Shown piece by piece: positions 51,723-60,455 of a stretch of DNA of 64,000 nt. A model generated the notes under the pieces. That model had not been told where the DNA came from. It saw only the letters and a program-made list of their open reading frames with translations, and searched no databases. Each line of letters opens with the position of its first letter. Positions within the stretch are counted from its first letter, which is position 1. The DNA comes from CAYVZU01 sp964455935 (GTDB lineage Bacteria > Fibrobacterota > CAYVZU01): NCBI GenBank assembly GCA_964455935.1, contig CAYVZU010000004.1, positions 1 to 64,000 of the forward strand. Reading direction: 5' to 3'. The translations under genes were made by a program, and so were the position numbers.

Positions 51723-53411
51723 CTATTCGAACAGCACAACCCTCAGAAGCTCTTCGATCGAGGTGATCCCTTCCCGCACCTTAGCCAAGCCGTGATCGGA
51801 TAGCTTCATCATGCCGCCGGCCAGAGCGGCTTCCCGAATGCGATGCTCGGGTTCATTGCGCGTAATCAGGTCGCGCACAGTCGCGTCAATTTTTAAAAAT
51901 TCGAAAACGCCGGTACGGCCTTTAAAGCCCGTGTTATTGCAGTTCTTGCAGCCCCGGCCGTAAAAGGACGGCGGCACGGGCGTTTCGCCCAGCACCATCT
52001 TGTAGCGAAAAAGGACCTCCTCGCAGGGATGATACTCTTCTTTGCACTCTGGACAGATCACGCGCACCAGGCGCTGGGCCAGCACGCCCAGCACGGCCGA
52101 GGCAATCAGGAAAGGCGCAATGCCCAGATCGCGAAGCCGCGTGATCGCCGAGATAGAGTCGTTCGTGTGCAGGGTCGAAAAGACCAGGTGTCCTGTCTGC
52201 GACGATTGCAGAGCGATCTGGGCGGTTTCGGGATCGCGGATCTCGCCCACCAGAATGACATCGGGGTCCTGGCGCAGAATCGAACGCAGCGTGTCTGCGA
52301 ATGTGAGCCCGGCCTTGTCGTTGATCTGAACCTGGTTGATGCCGGGTAGCTTGTATTCGATCGGGTCCTCGATGGTCGTGATGTTGATGGCCTTGGCCTT
52401 GATTCGGTTGAGGCAGGCGAAAATGGTGGACGATTTGCCCGATCCAGTGGGGCCTGTTACAAACAGCATTCCCTGGGGTTTGTTGATCAGCTCGTTGAGC
52501 CATTCGAGATCGCGCCCCTCCAGGCCCAGCGGCTCCAACTGAAGCAGCGCCTCGGTATGGCGCAGAATGCGGATCACCGTCTTTTCCCCATGGTGGGTGG
52601 GCAGCGTCGAGACGCGCAAATCCACTTCTTCACCGGCCACCATGCGTTTGATCCGGCCATCCTGGGGAATCCGCTTCTCGGCGATATCCAGATTGGCCAG
52701 GATCTTGACCCGCGACGTCAGCGGGCTCTGCATCCATTCGGGCAGGTCCATCATGTCGAGCAGCATCCCATCAATCCGGTAGCGGATGTGGAGCGAGTTC
52801 TCATGGGGCTCCAGATGAATGTCGCTGGCACCCTTGGCCACCGCCTCATCCAGAACCAGATTGACCATGCGCACTACCGGCTCGGCCTCCGTTTCCCGGC
52901 GCAGTTTCTCGACCTGCGAGGCGCCAGGATCAGCCCGTCCGAATTCCTTCAAGTTCCGCGCAATGCTGTTGGCGTCTTCGCTCAGCCGGCTTACCGTGCC
53001 ATAGCAGCGTTCGATGGAACCCAGAATATCGGTCTCGGTCGCGATGCGGCGGTTTACGCGGCATTGGGTGAGAAACTCGATTTCGGCCACCAGTTCCATA
53101 TCGTGGGGGTCGGCCACCGCCAGATCGAGCAGGGCCGATTCGCGCAAAAGAGGAAAACACAACCGCTTTTCGGCGATGCGGCGCGGGATGATCTTGTCGG
53201 GCGCCTCGACCACAAAATCCGCGATGCGCGCGAACGGGAGGGCGTATTGCTCGGCCAGGGCGCGGTAGAGGTCTTCTTCCGAAATTCTCCCGGACAGCAC
53301 CAGGACGCGGCCTATGGGCCGTCGCGTCCGGGCCGCCTCTTCCGCGGCCGATGCAATCTCGGCCTCGGACAGGCTCAACTCGCGGCTCAGGATTTTTCCG
53401 ATTTTTTCCAT
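51723..53411 (-). CDS. GspE/PilB-type secretion or pilus-extension ATPase
   Basis: A cytoplasmic hexameric ATPase of 562 residues. An N-terminal GspE_N domain covers about 1-150. A catalytic core follows with Walker A GPTGSGKSST, Asp box (TTIEDPIEYKLPG), Walker B (ILVGEIRDPETAQIAL) and His box (STLHTNDSISAITRL). A tetracysteine zinc module (CPECKEEYHPC and GCKNCNNTG) is complete. It powers filament assembly with the GspF-like protein encoded just upstream. It belongs to the secretin/prepilin operon at 22-29 kb by function, but is 25 kb away. Standard length for the family. Confidence 0.95.
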   Translation of the reverse strand: MEKIGKILSRELSLSEAEIASAAEEAARTRRPIGRVLVLSGRISEEDLYRALAEQYALPFARIADFVVEAPDKIIPRRIAEKRLCFPLLRESALLDLAVADPHDMELVAEIEFLTQCRVNRRIATETDILGSIERCYGTVSRLSEDANSIARNLKEFGRADPGASQVEKLRRETEAEPVVRMVNLVLDEAVAKGASDIHLEPHENSLHIRYRIDGMLLDMMDLPEWMQSPLTSRVKILANLDIAEKRIPQDGRIKRMVAGEEVDLRVSTLPTHHGEKTVIRILRHTEALLQLEPLGLEGRDLEWLNELINKPQGMLFVTGPTGSGKSSTIFACLNRIKAKAINITTIEDPIEYKLPGINQVQINDKAGLTFADTLRSILRQDPDVILVGEIRDPETAQIALQSSQTGHLVFSTLHTNDSISAITRLRDLGIAPFLIASAVLGVLAQRLVRVICPECKEEYHPCEEVLFRYKMVLGETPVPPSFYGRGCKNCNNTGFKGRTGVFEFLKIDATVRDLITRNEPEHRIREAALAGGMMKLSDHGLAKVREGITSIEELLRVVLFE

Positions 53412-53414
53412 GAC

Positions 53415-54614
53415 TCAGCCAAGGCCCTGTGTGATCTCGAACATGGGAAGATACATGGCGATTAAAACCGCGGCAACCGCAATGCCCATCAGCACGATCA
53501 ATACCGGCTCGATCAGCGAAGTGACCGTACCCAGGGCCGTGTCAACCTCGACTTCATAGTAATCGGAAATTCGGGTCAGCATCTCGGCCAATCCGCCTGT
53601 GCGCTCTCCCACCGAGACCATCTGCACGACCATGGCCGGAAACAGGCCGGCCCGCGCCAGTCGTGACGAGATGGTGTTTCCGGCCTTGACAGCTTCGAGA
53701 GTTTGGAGCAAGGCGGCTTCCACCGCGCCATTGCCCGCGGTTTCGGCCGTGATCTCGAGGGCTGCGGGCAGCGGAACGCCGCCTGTGAGAAGCGCGCCCA
53801 GCGTGCGCGAGAATCGCGCAATGGCGCTTTTGCGGGCCAGGTCGCCCAGAACCGGCAAGCGCAGAAGTAGCGTGTCAAGCTGGAGCCGAAACGCCGGGCT
53901 GCGCCGGTACGATAGAACAAACCAGATCAGGATTCCGGCAAACGATGCCAATGCAGGCATCCAGAACCGGCGCACAATTTCGCTTGCCTGGATCACAAGC
54001 CGGGTGGAGGCGGGCAGGGCCGCACCCAGATCCGTGAGCATTGATGCGAAGGTTGGAACGACAAAGGTCATTAGCGCGGCCAGCGCGCCCGCGGTCACTA
54101 GCAGAACGACGGCCGGATAGGCCAGCGCGCCGCGAATGCGGCGCTGCAGGTTGGCCTGGCGCTCCTGGTAGTCGGCCAGCCGTTTGAGAATGTCGCCCAA
54201 CATTCCACCGGCTTCTCCGGCTCGAACCATGGCGCAGTAGAGCCGGTTGAATATGCGGGGGTGCTGCGAAAGTGCTTCGGCCAGCGCGCCGCCGCCCTGT
54301 ACATCCACCGAGACCTTGGCCACCGCCTCGCGAAGAGGGCGGTTTTCGACCTGTCCGGATATTGTGTCGAGACAGGCCACCATGGGCAGCCCGGCTGCGG
54401 TCATAGCGGAAAACTGCCGGGTAAACCGCGACAGCTCGCGAATCCCCACGCCGCTTGAGAGATTCAGAGTTAAAGTAGATACAGGCGCGATCTTCTCCAA
54501 ACGAATTCGCCGACGCTGAAGAAGCTCCATGGCTTCCTCCCGCGAACGCGCTTCGATCTCGCCCTGCACCGCCTTGCCGTCGAAAAGAATCCCGGAGTAT
54601 CTGAACTTGGCCAT
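53415..54614 (-). CDS. GspF/PilC-type inner-membrane platform protein
   Basis: A membrane protein of 399 residues with two repeated GspF domains (about 65-190 and 270-390), each starting with LSRFTRQFSAMTAAGLPMV-like and IARFSRTLGALLTGGVPLP-like segments. There are three hydrophobic helices. It recruits the ATPase and feeds pilin subunits. It ends three bases before the ATPase gene starts. The start at 54614 (MAKFRYSG) follows the family; the longer frame is not used. Confidence 0.94.
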   Translation of the reverse strand: MAKFRYSGILFDGKAVQGEIEARSREEAMELLQRRRIRLEKIAPVSTLTLNLSSGVGIRELSRFTRQFSAMTAAGLPMVACLDTISGQVENRPLREAVAKVSVDVQGGGALAEALSQHPRIFNRLYCAMVRAGEAGGMLGDILKRLADYQERQANLQRRIRGALAYPAVVLLVTAGALAALMTFVVPTFASMLTDLGAALPASTRLVIQASEIVRRFWMPALASFAGILIWFVLSYRRSPAFRLQLDTLLLRLPVLGDLARKSAIARFSRTLGALLTGGVPLPAALEITAETAGNGAVEAALLQTLEAVKAGNTISSRLARAGLFPAMVVQMVSVGERTGGLAEMLTRISDYYEVEVDTALGTVTSLIEPVLIVLMGIAVAAVLIAMYLPMFEITQGLG

Positions 54615-54905
54615 ATTCAGGAGATCCCTTTTGATTGATGAAAAGTAAAGTATTAGATTGGGGCGCGTATTTTCAATCACGCCGGCAGAATGGATATTTG
54701 ATCAACTGGTAAAATTTGTTGCCGCACAAGTTCGGGCTTGCTGTGTAGATTGGAGGAAAATACGCTTTGAAACCCTCACAAGCGATATGGGCAAATCGCG
54801 GTCCGGCCCTTTGCAGCAAATGGCCTCTTAACCAAATGGGTTCGCGAAGGCGGAATAAAACAGAAGGGAAAAAGCCACTGGGCAATTATTGCCAACGATG
54901 CATTT

Positions 54906-56432
54906 TCATTTCAATTGCAGATAAAATATTCCTGAAAGCGCACTAGGTAAAAGTACTGTTTGCATGCCGCTGCTTCCGGTTTTGCGCCGGTATTGCCAAA
55001 CTTTTTTGCCCGAAACATCATAGACGGTCATTTTGGCATAACCATCATCCAGCTCCATTGCATTCTCTCTGCCTCCCACCGCCAATATCCATTGGCCTAC
55101 CATTCCATGCGTAATTTTGCTTTGCGCGATTTTCGTAACAATCCCTGTAGATAGGGTCGTTGCGGATGCTTCGTTCGAATAGCCCGATGCCCCCAAATCA
55201 CCAAGCGCATATACCCTGTAGTAAAACGTATGCGATGCTCCCAATCCCGTGCTGCTGAATGTTGTAACATTGGGTCCCACGCTGCCGCATTGGGCCCAAG
55301 TGGAGGTTGGATTAATTTTTCTTTCAATTACAAAACCTGTTTCGTTATTGGAGCTTTCGGTCCATGTTAAATTAATTTGCACGGAAGAAACGGCAATGGC
55401 GTTCAGGTTGGATGGCGTTGAAGGAATTGTATCGCCCTGCCCCGCTCCAAACACCGGATAGCCTACTGCATTGGTTGCGCCGCTGGCGTCAACCACATAT
55501 AAGAAAAGCTTATCGGATGTACCGAACGTTCCCCTGTTAATTTTGCAAACCGCGCGGCTGCCGGCCCATTCGCTTGGGATTTGAATTTCTCTTTTTGTGC
55601 ATGACAACCATGACGCCTTATTGCCAAGTTCAACCCGGGCCAATGTATTATCGATATAAACATCGCCTATGTAAATAGTACGAGTTCCGCTTTCGTTATA
55701 ATAAGGTAGAAAAACTTGGTTATAAACGGTAGAAGATGCGCCATCGGCCAAAGTTTTTACTGCGGTATTATAAAAAAGCCGCACTGCGTTGCGCCAAGCG
55801 CCCACGGTGCCATTTGCCACATTTTTCGTTCCGATTGTCGACCACAAATCATCTCGCGTCCACTGTCCTTCGGGCGCGCCATTGGCCATATTTAGAAGGT
55901 TTGTTTCCACTGAACCGGCAATAACGTACCAATAGTTCGGGTTGAAAGCGGTTAGGCCCGCAAGAGGAAAACTATGAACATCGTTATCGCTGCCAATTCT
56001 TCCCATTTTGGTATGGTCGCCTGTCCCGCCCGGAACAACATAGTAATGATAGGATAAAAAAATCTTTGTTTGATTTCCCAAAACCCCTAATGTCGTTCTA
56101 GTATGGCACGCAGCATTCGTTTTTAATACCTGCGCCGCCGATAATGCGTTTTGGCCATAATGCATTGCATTGGAATAAGTCCCAGCACAGGCGCTTTCCA
56201 CGGTCCAGGGAGACCCCGTGCCGCTGCTTAAGGGTTGTCCGGATGTGCCGCGAGAAAAGTCATCCCATAACAGGGGAGCCGCTGGGGTTTTAATGCCGAA
56301 ATTGGATCCTGTGATGGTAATGAACTGAGTGTTCATAATGGCGCCCGTTATATTTGGAACGGCTGCAGCCATTTGGACCGAAAAGGCAGACATCATTGCG
56401 GCAAGAAGCGAAATAGAGCTAATGAGTTTCAT
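54906..56432 (-). CDS. Secreted protein with FnIII and C-terminal sorting-like domain (paralog 1)
   Basis: A protein of 508 residues with a signal peptide (LLAAMMSAFSVQMAAA). An IPT/TIG-like opening (FITITGSNFGIKTPAAPLLW) comes first, then a 250-residue unknown domain with features such as DHTKMGRIGSDNDVHSFPLAG and RTIYIGDVYIDNTLARVELG. A fibronectin type III module lies at about 335-425 (SVQINLTWTESSNNETGFVI), and a C-terminal domain follows (MTVYDVSGKKVWQYRRKTGS). It shares the first 330 residues with the protein at 59014-60306. The middle domain may bind or cleave carbohydrate, but no catalytic motif is recognised. Base composition is visibly more AT-rich than in the first 54 kb. Confidence 0.8.
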   Translation of the reverse strand: MKLISSISLLAAMMSAFSVQMAAAVPNITGAIMNTQFITITGSNFGIKTPAAPLLWDDFSRGTSGQPLSSGTGSPWTVESACAGTYSNAMHYGQNALSAAQVLKTNAACHTRTTLGVLGNQTKIFLSYHYYVVPGGTGDHTKMGRIGSDNDVHSFPLAGLTAFNPNYWYVIAGSVETNLLNMANGAPEGQWTRDDLWSTIGTKNVANGTVGAWRNAVRLFYNTAVKTLADGASSTVYNQVFLPYYNESGTRTIYIGDVYIDNTLARVELGNKASWLSCTKREIQIPSEWAGSRAVCKINRGTFGTSDKLFLYVVDASGATNAVGYPVFGAGQGDTIPSTPSNLNAIAVSSVQINLTWTESSNNETGFVIERKINPTSTWAQCGSVGPNVTTFSSTGLGASHTFYYRVYALGDLGASGYSNEASATTLSTGIVTKIAQSKITHGMVGQWILAVGGRENAMELDDGYAKMTVYDVSGKKVWQYRRKTGSSGMQTVLLPSALSGIFYLQLK

Positions 56433-56452
56433 AATTGATTTTCCTACCTGTT

Positions 56453-58786
56453 TTAATCGAGGCTTAGCATTCGTTTGGCCCAATGCGATTTTCCGCCATG
56501 AATTCGGCAAATGTAGCTCCCTTTGGCAAGTGAAATGCCATGATTATCTTTCCCATCCCATATAATATCATGGGTGCCTGGCTTTTGGCGTCCCGCATTC
56601 AATGTCCGCAACGTCTTGCCCGAAGCGTTCATGATGCTGATGCGGATGTCACCTTCCGCGGCCAGGGTATAGGTTATTTTATTTCTCGCAAAAGACGGGT
56701 GTGCAAAAACAATGGTATCCCTTGTTTTTTCGTTATGTGGCATGCTGGGGACCTCCACTACCGATTTGGACATGATTAACTGATTCGGAGTTCCCGTCGC
56801 CGCAAAGGCTGTGCGTGTCCATGCGAACTTGGTTGTGTCGCTGGAGGCAATCACGCATGTCCGAGGCGCCAGCAAACCCGCGACCTGCGGGATGTCGCAA
56901 TATTTCAACACGCTCATTAAAACGGGCGCCCTGGTTTTTTCCTCCGCATAAATATGACTATATGGAACGTTGCTCAGGTATACACCTTTTATATCCATTT
57001 CGTTTAATGCGGCCACATATAACGAAATCACCGCGCCTTTGCCTGATCCGCAAATTCGTATTTCCGATGCATTTATTCTTTCATCCGCTTTCAGCACTTC
57101 CACGGCTCTAAGCAAATCCACCGCACCCATGGCTACCGGTGAGCGGCCAATGCAATTCGCCGAACGCAAGGTGTACCATTCCTCGGTCTGCGAGCCCGCG
57201 GATCGCAATGTATCGCTGATGGCTCCACGCTGTTTTACCTCCAATACTGCAATCCCGCTTGCGATGAATTGAGAGAGAGTTGCTTCCATTTGCATATTCA
57301 CAGTTGCCAGTTCATCTATTGCATAGATATATACGGGGTACGGTGCTGTTCCTACTTTAGGTATGCGCAAACGCGCAAAGCCCCGGTAATTTGCTTCGCA
57401 CTGGTACGTTAATCCTTCCCGTGTATAGGTTCCCTGATCCGAAGCCGCTTCGGTTTGTATTACCTGCAAAGCGCGGGACGAAAAGCCGGCATCGGTAAAA
57501 TGGTAAAAACAATATTGCTTTAGATTATTTACCACGCTTTTCTTATAGGCAGCCAAATCGGAAGCGCTGGACAATATGGGCGCAACGGTCACAGGATTAA
57601 ATTCGGTCTCAAGGAAGGCATTGCGCTGATCGGCCGGAAACCCAGCGGGGAAACAAACGAGTTGCGATGAAGTAAAAAGACTTTCCGGCATGACGGGCGT
57701 AAGTTGGCTATTATCATTTTTAAAATTCCAATTAAACCATTCATATTGATCCGCTAGCATTTCGGGTGTTTCGCAATGGGGAACCGCATATTCTTTGGGC
57801 GCTAAATTCTGCGAAGCGCCGCAAAGAGAATAAATTCTTGTGTATCCTGCGGTAAATTCCTCATAGCCTGTTTTGGGGTAATACATGTCCTGGGTGCCAT
57901 TTTGGTACATGACCGGTCTTGGAGCAATACAGCCAAACGCTTCTTGCATGGATAATTTAAAGATATCCGGAAAATAATCGCAGTCACAATCTTCGTTTAT
58001 CGTCTGCTCATTTATCAGTTGATGCTGCGAACATGTGCCGCAGGTGGGGGCGGCGCAGGCAACTCGGTCATCCACCGCCGGCAGGAACCAACTCATGCGG
58101 CCGCCGCCGCTTATGCCTGCTACGCCAAGTTTTGTTGTATCCACTTCGGGTCTGGTGCAAAGATAATCGAGCGCACGAATGGCATTCCATGTTTCGGGCC
58201 CGGCCGGGGTGAAGCCTCGAGAATACAAATCGAATTTGCCGTAATTATACACGCCATGGTGCAGGTCGACCCCAAATTCGTTGCTGTATAGATTGTCCAT
58301 AACAAGGCATACATAGCCGTGCCGCGCAAACCAGATACCGTGGTGCTGGTATTTGATTTTGGATCCACCGGCGCGCGGAGTATGGCCGCACACATAGAGT
58401 ATTGTCGGCACTTGTGCCGTAAGATTGCGCGGTACGAATAAATTGCCGGTGATATAAACCTTGGGCTTCGATTCAAACACCAGCTTCTCTACGATAAATG
58501 GATATGCGGCATTATCGATTGTCCCTGTTATCTGAGCATTTAACGGCGTCCTTGCGGGCATTGGGTCCAGTCCCAGCATATATTTCAGCTTCCGCTGCAT
58601 GTCGGAACGCTGGGCCTGCCATTGTGCCAGCGTGGCGCATTGCGAAAAGCTATTTGCCGACATGGCATTTGATTCGGCCTTCAAATAATCTACAATGTCA
58701 GGATATTTTACAATGGGTACTGCCATCGCATTGGTCTCCAAACAAAGAGCTGCATAAGTAAAAACATAAAGAAATTGGATTCGCAT
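56453..58786 (-). CDS. Large secreted two-domain alpha/beta-hydrolase (acetylxylan-esterase-like)
   Basis: A protein of 777 residues with an N-terminal signal-like segment. The first hydrolase domain (about 80-340) has the nucleophile elbow GISGGGR, oxyanion stretch CGHTPRAG and partner segment PRPVMYQNGTQDMYYP. The second domain (about 440-690) has another elbow (ICGSGKGAVISLY) and a GLLAPRTCVIASSDT segment. The last 80 residues are a FlgD/Ig-like sorting domain (DIRISIMNASGKTLRTLNAG, IIWDGKDNHGISLAKGSYIC). Similar tandem proteins are annotated as xylan or acetylxylan esterases in other phyla (from memory). Substrate unproven. It lies between the two paralogous secreted proteins on the same strand. 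Confidence 0.8.
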   Translation of the reverse strand: MRIQFLYVFTYAALCLETNAMAVPIVKYPDIVDYLKAESNAMSANSFSQCATLAQWQAQRSDMQRKLKYMLGLDPMPARTPLNAQITGTIDNAAYPFIVEKLVFESKPKVYITGNLFVPRNLTAQVPTILYVCGHTPRAGGSKIKYQHHGIWFARHGYVCLVMDNLYSNEFGVDLHHGVYNYGKFDLYSRGFTPAGPETWNAIRALDYLCTRPEVDTTKLGVAGISGGGRMSWFLPAVDDRVACAAPTCGTCSQHQLINEQTINEDCDCDYFPDIFKLSMQEAFGCIAPRPVMYQNGTQDMYYPKTGYEEFTAGYTRIYSLCGASQNLAPKEYAVPHCETPEMLADQYEWFNWNFKNDNSQLTPVMPESLFTSSQLVCFPAGFPADQRNAFLETEFNPVTVAPILSSASDLAAYKKSVVNNLKQYCFYHFTDAGFSSRALQVIQTEAASDQGTYTREGLTYQCEANYRGFARLRIPKVGTAPYPVYIYAIDELATVNMQMEATLSQFIASGIAVLEVKQRGAISDTLRSAGSQTEEWYTLRSANCIGRSPVAMGAVDLLRAVEVLKADERINASEIRICGSGKGAVISLYVAALNEMDIKGVYLSNVPYSHIYAEEKTRAPVLMSVLKYCDIPQVAGLLAPRTCVIASSDTTKFAWTRTAFAATGTPNQLIMSKSVVEVPSMPHNEKTRDTIVFAHPSFARNKITYTLAAEGDIRISIMNASGKTLRTLNAGRQKPGTHDIIWDGKDNHGISLAKGSYICRIHGGKSHWAKRMLSLD

Positions 58787-58914
58787 CGCCCTAATACACT
58801 CATGTGTTGTGCATTATTAATTTTGACACTAACCCCGGTCTATTCACAAACAATTCTACTGCCGGTCCACAATTATCCACCATCTACGCCCGTTTTCGGT
58901 CAGCGCATCCTCGA

Positions 58915-58931
58915 CGTACTTTTCAAGTACG
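58915..58931. repeat. Small hairpin in leader of the esterase-like gene
   Basis: CGTACTT-TTC-AAGTACG, a perfect 7-base stem with a 3-base loop, followed by CCTCCGGGTTCCCGG, which can form a second dyad. It is in the 227-base gap between two minus-strand genes and could be a processing site, weak terminator, or repeat fragment. Confidence 0.35.
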
Positions 58932-59013
58932 CCTCCGGGTTCCCGGACCTTCAATTGGCCATATCTGAAGGGCACTTGCGGACCTCGCTGCGAAAGTTTA
59001 TGAATGGATCGGG

Positions 59014-60306
59014 TTACCGCATCACGGAAAAGCTTTTTGCAATTTTATGCCTGTTTTGCTCCAGCACAGCCAGCCGTATTCCGGTCGAAACCGCTGCAAT
59101 TCTAATGGTGTTATATCCTGCCGCTGCAGCCCTGCCGACATACTGGAATATCTTCTCGCCCGTAACGTTAAAAATGGATACTGAGAAATTCCCCTGCTCC
59201 GGAAGATAAAGGCTGAAATCGGCTCCGTGTTCAGAAACACCTTTGCATGAAATTGCGAGCAGGCTGGATGAGCCAGCGTGATATGCGGGTGCGGTAATTC
59301 CAGTGGTATATGTGGCCCCTGTTGCGTTTGCCGCCCCGCTGGCATCCACCACATATATGTATGGTTTGCTGGAAGCGTTTCCGGTATTGGCTTTGCATAC
59401 TATCCGGCCGTTGGCCCATTCGGTGGGGGCCTGAATATCGCACTTTCCGCGATTTGCCCAAGTGGAACCGGGGCATAGCTCTACGCGGGCAAGCGTATTA
59501 TCGATGTATACGTCATCAACATAAATTGTTCTGGTGCCATCTTCGGCGTAATAAGGAAGGAAAAATTGGTTATATGGTTGCCTTAAATTGTTATTATTTA
59601 TCGTTGTGCTGAAATATTTTTGAGCACCATCACGCCATACACCCACTGCTCCGTTGGCTTGGCCGGTAGCGCCCTGCATGGTCCACAGGTCGTCCCGCAC
59701 CCATGCATCTACAACATCCGGAACCTCCTGCCATAGGACTTTCTCACCATACCGGTCGGAAAATGCATAATAATAGCAAGGGCCAAACGCCGTATAGCCC
59801 ATACTAGGCCAGCAGTGGACATCATTATTACAGCCAATTCGGCCCATTTTGACATGATCCCCAGCGCCACCGCCAAGGGCATAAAATCTATAGGATGCAA
59901 ATATCTGGTTTTGGCTTCCCAGTATTCCGCTACGGGTACGGGACCAGCAGGGAGCACCCGTCAGTAGCAATTGTTTGGCCGATTTGGTTCCGGAATAGGC
60001 CTTATCGGTGGAAAATATTTCGGTCTCTTTGCTACCTCTTGTACATTCAATCTGGGTCTCCCATACATTGCTGGTGCTAAGAAGCGTGCCGGCCGTACCG
60101 CCTTCAAAATTCTCCCACACCAATGGTGCGGCAGGTGATTTTGTTCCAAACCCGGCGCCCAAGATGGTAATTGTCTGATTGGCGAAAGAGACGCCACCGA
60201 TAACTGGGGCTGCAATGGAAATTTGAAACGTAATCCCTAATAATAATCCAATAAGAACGAATAGCTCAATGAATCCAACGCCTAAAAGCTTCTTTGCTAT
60301 TTCCAT
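59014..60306 (-). CDS. Secreted protein, paralog 2 of the 54906-56432 product
   Basis: A protein of 430 residues with a signal/membrane segment (FIELFVLIGLLLGITFQIS). The TIG-like opening (TITILGAGFGTKSPAAPLVW) and the same unknown middle domain as paralog 1 follow (DHVKMGRIGCNNDVHCWPS, RTIYVDDVYIDNTLARVELC). It has no FnIII module. The C-terminal sorting-like domain is NFSVSIFNVTGEKIFQYVGR. The aligned middle regions are clearly homologous but diverged, so the duplication is old. It lies divergent from the AraC/TPR regulator (149-base gap), a likely control point. Function unknown; a surface polysaccharide-binding role fits the neighbouring esterase-like gene. Confidence 0.8.
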   Translation of the reverse strand: MEIAKKLLGVGFIELFVLIGLLLGITFQISIAAPVIGGVSFANQTITILGAGFGTKSPAAPLVWENFEGGTAGTLLSTSNVWETQIECTRGSKETEIFSTDKAYSGTKSAKQLLLTGAPCWSRTRSGILGSQNQIFASYRFYALGGGAGDHVKMGRIGCNNDVHCWPSMGYTAFGPCYYYAFSDRYGEKVLWQEVPDVVDAWVRDDLWTMQGATGQANGAVGVWRDGAQKYFSTTINNNNLRQPYNQFFLPYYAEDGTRTIYVDDVYIDNTLARVELCPGSTWANRGKCDIQAPTEWANGRIVCKANTGNASSKPYIYVVDASGAANATGATYTTGITAPAYHAGSSSLLAISCKGVSEHGADFSLYLPEQGNFSVSIFNVTGEKIFQYVGRAAAAGYNTIRIAAVSTGIRLAVLEQNRHKIAKSFSVMR

Positions 60307-60455
60307 GCAAGGCCCCTTTTCGAGTTAACCGATTTAAATTCAGTCCTCACATTTTCAAACCGTCGACTGGTAACTCCACGGTTGAAAATATACCGGCTCC
60401 AAGGTTATATTGCTATACAAAAATGATGTTTTGATTATACAAATTCCAAAGCCCA